Source: Pseudoneurospora amorphoporcata (Eukaryota > Ascomycota > Sordariomycetes > Sordariales > Sordariaceae). Taken from it: a stretch of DNA of 64,000 nucleotides. The notes beneath the pieces are model-generated. The model had not been told where the DNA came from, ran no database searches, and saw nothing but the letters and a program-made list of their open reading frames with translations. A program made the position numbers and the translations under genes. The DNA lies in NCBI GenBank assembly GCA_033297205.1, contig MU859135.1, forward strand, positions 86,066 through 150,065. Reading direction: 5' to 3'. Shown here piece by piece: positions 13,316-25,536 of this stretch (positions are counted from its first letter, which is position 1; each line of letters opens with the position of its first letter).

Positions 13316-15070
13316 TGTGGTGATGAGTGACTGTAGTCACTGAAGGGAAACAACCCGTGTAAGGAAGATTGAAACTCGAAAATATGATGATGATGATAAT
13401 AATAATTCTATTCAGCTGACAGACAGGGTGTGAATCCTTCGACTCTTAAAAGAAATCTTCAGATCTTACACACGTAGCAACATCCATCACATTTTCCACG
13501 TGTGCCCATCATTTATGGCAGAAGAACACGCGCAGCGCTGCCTACTAATTGGGCACAACCCACACCTCTTTCTTCTCTTTCTCACTCCATACCGAACGAC
13601 ATGTCGCATTGCCGTATCGCATTGCCTACATCACGATCAAACAACTAGGTACCTAGGTAGGGAAAATAAAATGGAAAATCCAATGGTACGGCGGCTGAGT
13701 CCGAAAGCTTCGGACAAGGGGGCCCAAAAGGACTTCCAGGCACCACTATTTTCTCGCCCAGTAAAATTCCCACCCCTGTGTAGTGTAAAAGGGGAACATG
13801 CCAAACAATGGTGAACCTGGCTGGCTGTGTCTTACCTCCGCCGTACACTAAAGGTGCCCGGGAAAGCTTAAAGCAACGCTAACACTGGACCCAGTTCTAG
13901 TCAGCCACTAACAGGGTGCTACTAAGAATTCTATAGTAAGTTGTTAAGAGAAAAGGAGAAGATCACAAAGGAGCCAAGAAGCCAAGCTTGCTAGGGCTGA
14001 CCACAACTCCCACAAACAACTCGGGAGACACCGCATGGCCCGAAGCGGCAAAGTGCTTGCAAGACATTTTTTTTTTTCCCCCGTTCCCGTTACGTTGTGC
14101 CCGTGAGCATGGGATAATACCGTACCTTAGTTAAATATTTGAGCCAATCAGATGAGACAAAGAGCTCGTAGGCTTTCTGATGGGCTTTCTGCCTTTCTCT
14201 CAGAACCGGGTATGTGTAAAAAGGTTGGGAATGAAGTCTTTCTTTCCTCTTTTGTAATCCGCTTTTCAGTAAGAAGAGAGGCCTCCTCAAGAAACCAAGA
14301 AACCAGGGACTTCTCCGGAAAGCTTAATCACACCACATGGCTGATCATGGATACTAAGCATCACGTCTGGGGTAAGGTGGGAATATGGCGGGGAAGTCAT
14401 GTACTACTGCTCATGTGAAAGGAAAGGCATCGGGAAAGCGGCAGGTGAGGAATCCAGACCGTCGTTGTCGTCGTTCGGGTCCCAATTGTCCCCCGCTTCC
14501 CGGACTGATATATGTAGTCTCCGGAGCTCGGGGTCCACTACAGCGGCGCAGCAAGTCCTCCCGAGCAAGACAAATAAATTTCCGGAGAAGGGTGCTTTGA
14601 GAAATTGACTAGCATAGGAAACCTGCTCTGGGTTCAACTTCCACACCTATCCAGGGACGTGCCGTCCAGCGACCTACCTACAATCGAATGCTGGTTTGTT
14701 CGTTAGGTACCTTTGGTACTCCTAGCATACTGGACAAGATCTATCACGAACTGTCCTAATCCTCTCAAAGACAAAATGTAATTAATAGCTAGGTAGGTAC
14801 GGGTCGGAAAGGCATCCATAAGATTCAATATGGTGTATCGAAGCTCTAAAATGGCATATTCAAAATAAGATTACGCCTTTGTTAGTAAACGAAACGAATT
14901 AGTTAGATATCAAAAGCCCTAAGGAGGTCGGTCAGAGGTCTCGAGCTAGTACAAAAACCAGTATTGGACTGTAGGTACGCAAGAAGGTAAAAAAAGAAGA
15001 AGAAGAAGAAGGGGAAATCCGAAAGCGTCACAGCTCACCGAGATTTCTTGCCCATCACATCATTCCCTCC
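13316..15070. other. Intergenic
   Basis: This is about 1.75 kb without a supportable gene. It contains the palindromic block CTAGGTACCTAGGTAGG (13645-13661), further TAGGTA-type motifs at 14672-14680 and 14788-14800, and an AAG-type triplet run near 14996-15010. It presumably holds the promoter of the membrane protein and the 3' region of the P450. Confidence 0.5.
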
Positions 15071-17014
15071 CTAATAACTCTCAAGGTAAACTCTAACCCC
15101 CTGACTCCCAATATACGGCGCAGGAATGAACCAATCCACGCCCATCTCAGCATCTCTTTGCGTCACTCCCTCGGCCAGCCTCATTTTGCCCACTGCCTGA
15201 CTGCCTCTCTCTTCCTTTTCACCCGCGCCTTTCTCCTCACCCGTAGCACCAACCTGCTCACCCGCCTCCCAAACCCTCCACGTCTTCGCCAGCACCAGAT
15301 ACATCTCCGCATAAGCTAGCTGCATCCCTAAACAGGCTCTCGGGCCCGCCCCAAAGCTCGTCAAATACCTGTCCAGCTCCTTACCCTCCAACCACCTCTC
15401 CGGTCGAAACGCCTTTGCATCCGGAAAAACCTCTTCGTTGGCCGAAATCTGGTAACTCGTCATGGAAACTTCCGTTCCGGGGGGTAAGACCCATTCCTTT
15501 TTGTATTTCTCCACCACCTCTTTGGGATCATCGCGGTAAGATTGCAAGCAGATGTCCGAGGGAGAGAAGCGAAGGGCCTCGTCGGGTGCGACGCGCGTGA
15601 TGCGCGAGGAAGACCCCAGGCTGAGACGGAAAGATTCTTTTACGACGGCTTTGAGGTAGGGGAGCCGTTCGAGGGTTGCCAAGGGGGTAGATTCGGACGC
15701 GTCGGGGATAGCGGCGCGGAGCTCGGCTTGGAGCTTGCGCAGGGTTGTGTCGCGCTGGTGTAAAAGGTGGAAGGTGGCGATGGTGAGGGCCCAGGCGATG
15801 GTCAAGCCTCCGGCTTCGATTAGGACGCGGCCTTCGTCGGCGATGCGGGGGATGGTTTTCTCGGAGGGGGGCAGGGCGTCGGAGGTTAGGAGGGAGTGGA
15901 AGATTGTGGGGTGGGAGAGGTCGAGGTCGTCGCCTTTGTTAGAGTGGAGTTTCTGGGAAATTTCCGTGATTTGTGAGGTGATGGACTCGCATGTAGAGAG
16001 GAACGAGCTGTATGCGGGGGAGATGGAGGCGAGGAATTTGGGCGGGAGGCGTTCAAGTGTGGTGAGAAGGATGGGGATGTGTTGGAAGAGTTTGCCGTAT
16101 TGGACGCCGGTGTTGAGACCGCCGGTTATGTCGGAACGGAAGGTAGGGTGTTCAACTGGGCGTCGGGAGTTAGTAATGGTTGTTCCTGAGGAGGAGAACT
16201 AAGCGTTACTAACCCGCGTGCTCAGCTTTGGCAAAGGCATATTCGTTGATTATGTCTAGAAGGTTGTTGCTATTAGCAGTGTCTTCTGAGGAACGCCATG
16301 TCCAAGTACACAACATACCGTAAGCCAGAGCCGAAAAGGGATGAAGCATGTCTATCGGCGTCTGCTTCTTCCTCTTGCCATGCTCACGAAGTCTCGCCAG
16401 CAGGGCATCGACTCTGTCTTCGATAACTGGCTGCAAGTTCCGGACGCTTGCGGTCGAAAAGAAATGAACAAGGGCTGATCTCCGTAGTTTGTGCAGCTCA
16501 TGTGGGACGGTTGACACGACACTGCCTGTCACCCACCCGTATTAAACATTAGCACTTGTTCCCGCGTAATGGACCGGCACATATATCCTCGAGTAGAACA
16601 TATGTACGCTAACCATGGAAGGGAAAACAAACCAGGTGCCCCAAAGTGATCACACTAGAAATGCGTCCGGTCCCTCCGTCGACTCGTGCCCGCCGGCAAA
16701 AACTCCCTGTAGAAGTCCGGGTCCGAAATGTGGACTTCCCAGGGGTTGACCCTGATAATTGGGCCATACTTCTTATGAAGTTCGACGGTCTTGAAGACGA
16801 ACTGTCCAGGAAGGATGATGTCGTAGTAGAACTCGTACCATTGCGTCAGCGCAGCAAGTCTGGGACCCGGGATGCTGGCTAGGGGACTGAGATAGAGACG
16901 GTAGATGGCAACGTAGATGGTATAAAGGACTAGAAGGGGCGGAATTGCGATGAGGAGGAGATGAGTAAGAGAAGAGGAGGTAAGGTATTCTGGGAGAAGC
17001 TCCGTTAGTGTCAT
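15071..17014 (-). pseudogene. Cytochrome P450, interrupted by a nonsense codon
   Basis: Four exons rebuild a full-length P450: 17014-16633, 16525-16319, 16255-16214 and 16155-15071, all phase 1, with donors GTTTGT, GTATGT and GTTAGT. The product has 571 codons. It shows an N-terminal membrane anchor, a proline hinge (SIPGPR), the K-helix ExxR as ESFR (about residues 384-387) and the heme-binding loop FGAGPRACLG with Cys at about 485. From memory the closest family is trichodiene oxygenase-like (CYP58-type) fungal P450s of secondary metabolism. Codon 120 (TAG, 16655-16657) is in frame, between RRRDRTHF and CDHFGAPGSVVSTV, and no alternative splice that I can find removes it while keeping phase. 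Everything else is intact, so this is a young pseudogene, a strain allele or a sequencing error. The next gene upstream on the same strand is a secreted amidase, with no visible pathway link. Confidence 0.8.
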
Positions 17015-18140
17015 TGTTGGCTTTGGGATCACTGCGTGTATAGATGTTGAGGAAGGACAAGGGAACCAGGGAAGAAAATTCCCTGTGAGCAAAGGAGAGG
17101 GCGAACGAGATTTATGAAGATGGGGCTTTGGTCTGCCTTTGGAGACGAGCGCAACATCCTATATGGAGAGAAAAAGAGATATCCTCCACGGAGTCATCAT
17201 CTCCAACATCGCCTCCAATTTTGGATAGGATGGAGTACACCATCTCCATAAAGCATCATGCCGCCAAGTATGATGTCTCCCTGGACAAACATACCTCAGT
17301 GGTCAAAAGCCTTCAATAATAATCTGCAACGCTCTTCAATCGAGGCGACTACCTCATGCCCTGCACACACCCCATCACCCTTTTGTCCGAATATTTGCAG
17401 ATAGTTCACATTCGATCAACATCAACGCAATGAGGGGTTGTAGAAGTTAGAGATGCGTGATGATCCTAAAACTTATAGTGGGTGTTGTCCAAGGAGGCCT
17501 TGACGATCTGTGTAGCTTGGGCTCGCCGGTCAAACGCTAAGTCGCTAACGGTTGCCGTTCTTTGATGAGGCTGCATAGAATGGTAGCAACTCCCACGCAC
17601 AGGTGCCTAAACAGGAATACAATCCCACTCAACACGTCCAATACCAAGCATATCAAGCGGGGAAGACGCAGAACGTAGTAGTTGAAATAACCCATATATA
17701 TGGTCTTGCATGCTCCGCGTAACCGTCTTGATAGTGATCTGATGGCGGCAACGTGGAAGCAAGATGTCATGCCGATGCAATCCTTACCCGATAGTTTGTC
17801 TTGTCCGAAGGAATGGCAGGCAGAGGAAGGAATATCTGGAGTCGCCCAGCCCATGCCATGCAAAGGGAACAAAGCCGAGTGAAACCGTTTGACACTCGAT
17901 AGGATGCCTAGCCGGAGAAGGGTGCAATAGTTGAAATGGTTGTCGTCGTGTGGGTAGAATGAGAAGAAGGCTCGAAGGGAAAGACAGAGCACAAGATCCA
18001 GGCATACTCATAGGTGGTGACGAGCCTTGTCCTCGCAACATCTACTCTCTTGCCCACGAGTAATAACTCCAATGGACAAGCAGAGTACGACCAACACCTT
18101 GTTTTCATATTCCCTTTTCCAACCCCGTTCCAAACACCCC
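17015..18140. other. Intergenic
   Basis: I see no supported gene between the P450 start and the amidase stop. Short reading frames lack conserved-looking content. Confidence 0.5.
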
Positions 18141-19946
18141 TTAATAAACCCCCAAAGGATAAACCCCCGGAATGTTCCCATTATCGTTCGTCACAACCGG
18201 CACACTCTCATACCCACCCCCCCTAACCTCCACCACCTTATGCAACTCTCCCAGCCCACCTCCACCCACGGGCATCCTCCTCACCGGCCCAAGCACCTCA
18301 CTCACATGCTTCGCAATCCCCAACAACAAATCATCCGTCCATGGCCTGCCCAAAATCTCCATCCCAATAGGCACACCCAGCGGTGCCTCCTCAGGTTTTG
18401 GGTCAGAAAACCCCACAGGAACCGTAATAACCGGACTCTCCGTCAACGCAGCCAGTATCCCGTTCCGCCCACTCTGCGAAGGGGACCCGATCTTGACGAC
18501 CAAGTTTTTTTGCTCGGGGTAGATGATTGCGTCGAGTTTGTGGGTAGAAAAAGTTTGGGCCAAAGTGGTTTTGAGTTGCGAGATGCCGTGTTGGCGAACA
18601 AAATACTCGGGGGAGGAGGTGGAGCGGTTGAAGGCGGAGCGGATGTAGGAGTATTGGGAGGGGAGGACGAGGAATTGTTTCTTGCCTAGGGTGAAAACGT
18701 CGTTGAAGCTCCTGGGCTCAGTGCCATTGCGAGTGTACGTAGTTCTCGCCAAATAAGCATCCAACCCCTCGCGAAACTCAAAGGTCTGGACATCCAGTCT
18801 TGCCGCTATCGCCACCGCGTCATAAACGGGGTCGGTGATGTTAACCAGTTGCGCACCAGCTGCCTCCAACCTTCTCAACACCTGTTCCATCACCTGGTTG
18901 ACGGGAGTCGTCTCTTCGCCAGCGGTATGGTTGAAGAACCCATTCAACACACCCAACCTCAACACCTCCAGTTTTCCTAGACCGGAGTACAACGCCTGGC
19001 TGTAATCTTTCCCTCTCATCTCAGGCGGTACCAACGCCGTGGTGTTATCATGATCCCCACCATCCTCCTCGCCATCAAACTCTTCATTTGTCGTAGAAGC
19101 CATCACCGTCATCATGACCGCCAAATCGTCCACCCCCCTCGCCATCCCGCCCACCGCATCCTGCGTCCAACCCACCGGCACCACCCCCCCTTTATCAACC
19201 AGTCCCCTCGTACCCCTCCAACTAACCAAACAATTTGCGCTCGCCGGCGACCGCAAGGAATTAACTGTATCCGTCCCCGTTCCAAGAACCGCCAAGTTAG
19301 CAGCAATCGCCGCTCCCGTCCCCCCCGAACTTCCCCCGGGGGTCCGGGTACTGTCATAGGGGTTGATAGTTTGTCCAGCTAACGACGAAACGGAGATTCC
19401 TTCGAGGGCGAATTCATGCATATTTGTTTTGCCGAGGATTACAGCGCCGGCGCGTTTGAGGGCTGTGACGGTGGGTGCGTCGTTTTTAGGATAATTGCGG
19501 GAGAGGGATAAAGAGCCGGCGGTGGTGGGGAGGTCAAAGGTGTTGAAGTTATCTTTCAGGAGGATGGGGATGCATAGCAGTGGCTGATTAACAGAAGAGT
19601 TGCCGGAAGCTAGTTGGGAATCGATGGCGGAGGCGAGGTCGAGAGCGTGAGGGTTTAATGACAAGATGGCGTGTAAGGAGGGGTTAAAGGCTTCGATGCG
19701 GGCGAGGTAGGAGGAGATTAGGGAGTGGCAGGTTGTTAGGCCGGTGACGAGGGCGTTGTGGATGGAGGATATGGTGGCTTCGCGGATGTCGAAGGGGGGA
19801 CTCGGACTGAGGTCTAGTAGGTTTTGGACTTGGTTAAGGTCGTTTGGGAGGAGGTTGAAGGCGGATGTTGGTGTTGTTGCTGAAAGGAGGGAGAGGAGGA
19901 CGGCTTTACCCAGCAGGGCTTGGGGGCCGCGCATGGCAGGAAACAT
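18141..19946 (-). CDS. Secreted amidase (amidase-signature family)
   Basis: Single exon, 601 aa. The N-terminus has a signal peptide (hydrophobic core VLLSLLSATTPTSA). The amidase signature is clear: the catalytic Lys in ILLKDNF (about residue 131), the GGSSGG loop carrying the cis-Ser (206/207), and the nucleophile Ser in GTDTVNSLR (about 230). The usual GTDTGGS is GTDTVNS here, so two oxyanion-hole glycines are replaced, which may alter substrate range or activity. The C-terminus keeps the PVGFSDPKPEEAPLGVPIGMEILG block typical of fungal amidases. It probably hydrolyses amide bonds of extracellular or vacuolar substrates; the substrate cannot be told from sequence. Several NxS/T sites fit a secreted protein. 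Confidence 0.9.
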   Translation of the reverse strand: MFPAMRGPQALLGKAVLLSLLSATTPTSAFNLLPNDLNQVQNLLDLSPSPPFDIREATISSIHNALVTGLTTCHSLISSYLARIEAFNPSLHAILSLNPHALDLASAIDSQLASGNSSVNQPLLCIPILLKDNFNTFDLPTTAGSLSLSRNYPKNDAPTVTALKRAGAVILGKTNMHEFALEGISVSSLAGQTINPYDSTRTPGGSSGGTGAAIAANLAVLGTGTDTVNSLRSPASANCLVSWRGTRGLVDKGGVVPVGWTQDAVGGMARGVDDLAVMMTVMASTTNEEFDGEEDGGDHDNTTALVPPEMRGKDYSQALYSGLGKLEVLRLGVLNGFFNHTAGEETTPVNQVMEQVLRRLEAAGAQLVNITDPVYDAVAIAARLDVQTFEFREGLDAYLARTTYTRNGTEPRSFNDVFTLGKKQFLVLPSQYSYIRSAFNRSTSSPEYFVRQHGISQLKTTLAQTFSTHKLDAIIYPEQKNLVVKIGSPSQSGRNGILAALTESPVITVPVGFSDPKPEEAPLGVPIGMEILGRPWTDDLLLGIAKHVSEVLGPVRRMPVGGGGLGELHKVVEVRGGGYESVPVVTNDNGNIPGVYPLGVY

Positions 19947-20625
19947 GATGATGGTGGCTAAGTGAGAGAAGAAGCGCTACACGATCATGTCTGGCTGTGA
20001 TGTGATATTCCGTCTTGTAAGTAAAGCCCGAGTCTCAGGATCCCGGAATTCTGAGTGATAACAATATCGATGATTTGTATGATAAGACTGAGTGAGGGGT
20101 ATCACAGCCTTGGTAAGTTTTTGATGGATGGGAAAAAGATAAACATTTGGTTCCCGATTGGACCCGCAGTCGACGACATGCAAAGTAGCTGCTTGGCTCC
20201 GATCCGGCTTTCGGTTGCCGTGATTGCCGGAACAAATAAAACACGATTCTCGAGTGTTATGTCGTGAAATTCGATATTTTATCGAATATCAAACCTCTTC
20301 TTCAGACCCCGGGTCCAACTTCTTTCTGTCAGACGGGCGAAACCTCGGTCTTCTCTCCGCAGCACAACATGATCCAAAAGGCTGTTACTCATACCAGACA
20401 TACATATGCTTCCGTACCGAGACCCATGAAGCTCACGTTCCTGATTTCTATCCAATCTCTTTTCTTTCTATTTCCACCTAGATACATGCTAAAATAGTAA
20501 TACAGCCCGCTTGTTTTGTGCATGCATGCCTATCATGTATTAGTCATCATCGAATATTATAATGCTCCTGACTTATCTTCTATCCCTACACAAAACTCAG
20601 CTGTAAATCGAACGTCCACCAAAAA
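19947..20625. other. Intergenic
   Basis: This stretch lies upstream of the amidase and downstream of the transporter, both on the minus strand. I see no supportable gene or RNA in it. Confidence 0.5.
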
Positions 20626-22475
20626 TCACCGCTTGCTAGCTCCCACACCCGACGACGCCAACCGCCACGCCTTGAGCGGGAGATCCTGCAAGTGAATGAC
20701 CTTGGGACGGATGAACATGGTGAAAGTCACCACGCCAACAGCCACACAAAGCATGTTGACAATGTAGTATCCGTCCTGAATCATGTTGCAAGTACCGCCG
20801 TTGGCAAGGCACCTCGTCTTGTCCTCCTGGATGGCGCAACTAAAGGGCTGGCTAAAAGTGGCCGTCTTGGAAGTGGGCACGCAAGTGGCGGTTGTGAAGT
20901 AGTCGACCAAGCGGAGGACGAAGAAGCGGGGGAAGGTACCGCCCAGGTTGCAGACGCTGGAAAAAGAAAAACGTTAGCTGGGGTTTGAACGGGGAAAGGG
21001 GAAAGGAAAACTCACGTAGCAAGAAGGGTCATATAAGTACCGCCAATGACCGGGTCCGAGATCCGGGCGTGGAAGGCAGAGACGGCAACAAACATGATGG
21101 TGTTGGTAAAAGTGGAAAAGATGTGCTCGGCAATGACAACAAGCAGGTACCAAGAGGTGACACCCTCAGCAGGGAAGATAACAACAGTAAACTGCGCGAG
21201 AACGGCAGCCACCAGGCGACCCATGAAGCCCCAACACCAAAGACGCATGGGCGTAAACTCCTGCGACCACTTTCCTGCATAATATCCCAGACCGATCTCG
21301 AAGGGAAAGTCGATCAGAACGGTGAGAGCCATGTTCTCGGTACCGAATCCCTTGTCGAGCAGCTTGAGGTTGGTGACGGCATCGTTGGCCTGGAAGCCGA
21401 TCTTGGCGATAAGATGGATGATGATGATGGTCTGGACGTTCTTCAGGTTGAGCACGCCCCACATGATCTTGTAGACGTCCCAGACGCCATCCTCGTTCTT
21501 GGTACGTTCCTCGCGCTTCATCAGACCCAAGCCGATAGTCACGGCAATGTAAGCCCATCCCCAGAAGGTAAGGTATCCACTCAGATCCATCAAACCGTGG
21601 TCGAGCGGTTCGGTGCGGAACCAACGGTTGGCAAACTCCTTGGAGTGGAAGGCCAAGAAGACAGTATACGACAGGAATTGACCAGCAGTCAAGCCGACCG
21701 TCTGCGCGGTGGAGGCGTACGAGACGTTGCCGGGGGTCAAAAGGGTCAGGGCCCAGCCGTCAACAGCAATATCCTGGGTAGCGCACATGAGCACGAGGAA
21801 GAACCACCACCAGGTAAAGCTCCAGACCGTGGGACCACCTTCCTTGCCCATGGAATCCATCAGTCCTCCCACCCTAGAGCCCAGGTACAGCATGCCAATT
21901 CCCGAGAGCAATTGGATAGGCAGAATCCAGCTCTTTCTCCTTCCCACCTTGGGACTCCAGATGGCATCGACAATGGGACTCCACAGCAGCTTGAGAGAGT
22001 AGGGGTACGACGCCAGGCTGAAGACGCCAATCTCGGCATAGGAAAGCTTCTTCTTGAGGAGGAACGGTACCGAGCCCGTGGCCAATCCTAGTGGGACACC
22101 CTGCAAGAAGTATAGAAGGACGAGCAGGCCAAAGTTGCGCTGGTCCTGCTTCGGAAGCTCGAAGAAGCCATGGCTGTTGACGGCGTCTGTCTTGTCTGGG
22201 ACGGGGTCGTCGAGGGAGAAGGACTCGCTGCCGATGATGTTGGCGGTTATAGCTTCGGACGAGGTGTCGTAATTCTTGTTCCGGCGCATAAGCTCAACGT
22301 TGTTGTTCATCTTGTGGAGGCCCGAGGCGGCCGTGTCAGGGTCCGAGTCGGAGTCCTTGGTTTGGGTCTTGTTGTTGCTGTTGTTGTTGCCCTTCTTCGC
22401 GGCCCCTTTCTTGGAGGCTTTGCGGGACAGCCCGTTCTGTGTCGGCGACTTTGTGCCACGAGTTTTAGTACCCAT
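20626..22475 (-). CDS. Acetyl-CoA transporter (SLC33A1/AT-1 family)
   Basis: Two exons: 22475-21016 and 20956-20626 (donor GTGAGT, acceptor TTTCCAG), 596 aa. After a ~115-residue hydrophilic, Asn/Lys-rich N-terminus come about 11-12 membrane segments. The first follows QDQRNFGLLVLLYFLQGVPLG, which together with the loop SPIVDAIWSPKVGRRKSW and the ATQDIAVDGWAL segment is characteristic of the SLC33 family. Members move acetyl-CoA from the cytosol into the ER lumen for protein acetylation; that role here is by family. The start is the ATG at 22475, since an in-frame GTG slightly upstream is not needed. It is divergent from the CENP-O-like gene across about 1 kb. Confidence 0.9.
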
Positions 22476-23543
22476 AGGTACCACTGGGTTTGTGTATGCT
22501 GGTGGGTGGTTTCGTGTGTGTGTGTTGAGGGAGGTCCCGTTTCGTGGGTTACTCGAAAGGTCAAAGCCTTATATGATGGCGGCGCGTGTGGTGAGTGGTC
22601 GAGGCCGTCGTCTCGAGGGAGTGATGATCAGCAGATCCTAAAAGATGGAAGAGAGGGGTAGTTTTTCCAGAAATAGCGGTCGCAAGAGACAGAAAGTGGA
22701 AGAAGAGATTAACGAAAGACGACAAGTCGGTAGTAGCGGAGTCGAATAGTCCGGACGAGAGTGGTCGAGAAGGATTGGATTGTTGACAAGGGACGAAAAG
22801 AGACAAGGGTAGGTGTCTGTTGTCTCTGGCCTCTTCAGACCATTCCCGTCAGTAACTGAGGTGCCCTGGGGCTAGTGTTGTTTTTCGCTACCTACCTATG
22901 GAATGGAAGAGGTGGAATCGTGGAGGAATCAAGGTGCTACCGTGGCCTCTCGGTTGGTGGCAAGTCACCTCTAGCACGACGCTAGAAATTGAATGAGAGA
23001 GATTGATGTGCCGTCTGGAAGCAAACAATTTGGGGACTTGAAAGGACTGTGAGGCTCAACCGTCTGTTAACTGTACGAGCGAGTGACTTGCGGGTGTCAG
23101 TGTCAATGTCTACATTCCATGTACCTTCTACGCCTTCCCGTCTTGTTGTCCAGCAGCTTGATGCAGGAACTGCGCTAGTGCGTCATTGGCATGGACCCAG
23201 GGGCAGATCGCTAGAAAGGTTGACAGCTGCCGCCCCACAAAGCCTGGCGACTTGTTGCACCTGTCAGCTTCCTCCCCTGAGCTTCAATCGCCAGCAGGGG
23301 GATTGATTCGTATCAACACCAAAGTAAACAATCGACTTGAGCAAAATCACCAGCTTCAAGATACATCGTCCTAAAGAAGCCCACTTTGCGCGTCATGATA
23401 CCCGGACTTCATAACAATTGATCCAATTTCTTTCCATTGTATTCAAAATCTCTACACGCACAATTACTTGCGTCTGCGCACATCACCAAAGACGCGTCCA
23501 AACTCACCTTCTCACTTCCAAAGTGGGTGCCAGACAACTCACC
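22476..23543. other. Divergent promoter region
   Basis: This is about 1 kb between the transporter start (minus) and the CENP-O-like start (plus). It holds a TACCTACCTA-type motif near 22888-22899 and no supportable gene. Confidence 0.5.
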
Positions 23544-24581
23544 ATGTCCTCACCAATACCCTCAACACCATCACCACTCGATGCCGAGATCGAATCCCTC
23601 AAAGCCAAAAGTAACTTTCTCCCTCCACTCTCTCCCAATTATTTACTAAAACAAGTATTAGTAACAACCCTCAAATCCCACCTCCGCATCCAAACCTCCA
23701 CCATCCTCTCCTCCCCTTCTGTCTCTTCCCTCCTCTCCAACCCTCCCTCCTCCTCGCAACTCAAACAAAAAGGCATCACCCCAACCATCCTCAAATCTCT
23801 CCGCCACTATGCCTCTCTCCAAAAAGCTCACAACCAACAATCCCTTTACCGGACTTGCGCCACCATCACCACCTTCCGCGTGCAAGACCCGGATCCGAAC
23901 GCGGTAGACGGCGGAGCGGTGCTGGGGTTGAGGATAGAGGTTTTTGCCAGGGGCAGGTTTATGAGGCCTTATTATGTCTTGATGAATCGGGCTTGCGCTG
24001 GCCCGGGTGGTCGCAAAGAAAAGAAGAAGAAGAAGAAGAAGAACAAGAATCAGGGCAAATACGCAACCTGGCTACGAGTCCACAGACATACCATCCCCCC
24101 CTGCGTCCCCCTTTCCGGACTCGCAGCGCGCCATCTACCCGCTCCACCATCACGAGAAGAGGAGGATGAAGGAAGGGAGCAGGACCTGGCAAAGTTTGCC
24201 AGACGCCTACGGCGAGAACTAGTTCGTTACCACCACCGTCTGGCAACCATCACTGATCTACGGAGAGCCATTCTCGCTGAAGATGAACCAAGAACAAACG
24301 CAAACAAAATCCAAGACGTCACCCCCGCCGACGCCGAAGCGAAGCAAATCACTATCGAGTGGGAAGATGGTCAGACGGGGAGGTTGGTCATGGGTGATGA
24401 CGGGGAGATTCTAAAGGTTGTTGCGCTTACCGGCAGTGGTGGTGGGCAAGGAAACGGAAGTGCAAGTGGGCGGGATCGAGAAGTGGTTAGGGAGTTGGTT
24501 GGGCAGGCGAAGAGGGTGGAGGATGTTGTTAGGAGGTTGGCTGTCACAGGAAGTAAGGCGGCGGAGGCGGCGGCTGCTTGA
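23544..24581 (+). CDS. mcm21: CENP-O/Mcm21-like kinetochore protein
   Basis: The ATG at 23544 gives MSSPIPSTPSPLDAEIESLKAK, the short N-terminal coiled-coil start usual for this family. A 51-bp intron is likely (23611-23661, GTAACT to ATTAG), which shortens the frame by 17 codons without breaking it; an acceptor six bases earlier is also possible. The core has FRVQDPDPNAVDGGAVLGLRIE, a RFMRPYYVLMNR strand and the HRHTIPPCVPLSGLAARHLP block, followed by a helix (LAKFARRLRRELVRYHHRLATITDLR). These are the features I associate with the CENP-O domain of the COMA complex at the inner kinetochore. The product is about 328 aa. A lysine run (KEKKKKKKKNKNQ) from an AAG repeat sits in a loop. The assignment rests on remembered family patterns. 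Confidence 0.75.
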   Translation: MSSPIPSTPSPLDAEIESLKAKSNFLPPLSPNYLLKQVLVTTLKSHLRIQTSTILSSPSVSSLLSNPPSSSQLKQKGITPTILKSLRHYASLQKAHNQQSLYRTCATITTFRVQDPDPNAVDGGAVLGLRIEVFARGRFMRPYYVLMNRACAGPGGRKEKKKKKKKNKNQGKYATWLRVHRHTIPPCVPLSGLAARHLPAPPSREEEDEGREQDLAKFARRLRRELVRYHHRLATITDLRRAILAEDEPRTNANKIQDVTPADAEAKQITIEWEDGQTGRLVMGDDGEILKVVALTGSGGGQGNGSASGRDREVVRELVGQAKRVEDVVRRLAVTGSKAAEAAAA

Positions 24582-25536
24582 GGAACGTATTCCTGCTTGA
24601 TAGGGGAGTGTATAAAAGCAGAGCAAGGATTGATACCCACGGGAATAAAAAGCATGACTACCTTACCTACTGTTCAGCAAATTACACTTTTTGTATTCTC
24701 AGCTTCGGTTTCGGGCACCCGCACCAGCACCAGCACCAGCATCAGCGCCCACCTTGGTAGGGGATCTTCTCCCACCCTTTCCCCTCCACATGCCTTTTAG
24801 GTTGCAAAGCGGCGCTACACCCACAGATCGAAAGGAATGGGGAAAGGCTCGGCCCGGGTGGTGGAAGGGGACACAGCGTGCCAGTCCAACAACTAACTCT
24901 GTCGGTGACTGGACGTACTCGGACCTGGGAAAGGTAGGACGAGCCGTGGTTTGGCGGCTGGTTATCCATCCCATCTTGGTACGACGTTGACGTTTCTGTT
25001 GTGGAATGTTTTTTTTTCTTTTTTTTCCTGGGTGATCATGGTTACGTGGGTGAGTGAGTGATGTTCCGGGGGGTCTGAAGAGGTGTGGTGTGGTAATATC
25101 TAACTGGTATGCATCTCATGAGGAAGGGTTTAGGCGTTCGTTAAGAGTTGGTTCTTATGTAGTATAAAATAGCAGAAACCGAAATAAGCTCATAGTTTAT
25201 ATCAAGCAAGTATAACGTTGAAGTACGGGCAAAAGAAACCAGAGACGATCATTGACAAAGTGTAGGATAAACGAGAAGTGTATTAAACTTTTACCCCCAT
25301 CAGAGGCCATAAATACAAAAGTTATCGATCATTACAAGTGGCTCATCTCTCTAAGCTACCAAGTAGTCCAAATCGCCAAATTAAACCAAGAAAAAGAATC
25401 TGCTCCAAGTACTCTTTTGTCCCAAATCCCCTTCCCTCCTTGCTCTTCCTGACTGAAACCAAAAATTCTCTCATTACTGTATACCCCTCCCCACACCCCC
25501 TGGTCATAACAACATAAACCTCGCAACCTAAAGCAC
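24582..25536. other. Intergenic between convergent genes
   Basis: This is the 3' region shared by the CENP-O-like gene and the GPI-type protein gene. It includes a short CACCAG repeat (about 24720-24745) and a T-rich patch at 25008-25026. No gene is supported. Confidence 0.5.

Noticed and set aside
20985..22091. 368-codon plus-strand frame
   Set aside because: It is antisense to the acetyl-CoA transporter, whose family motifs are clear.
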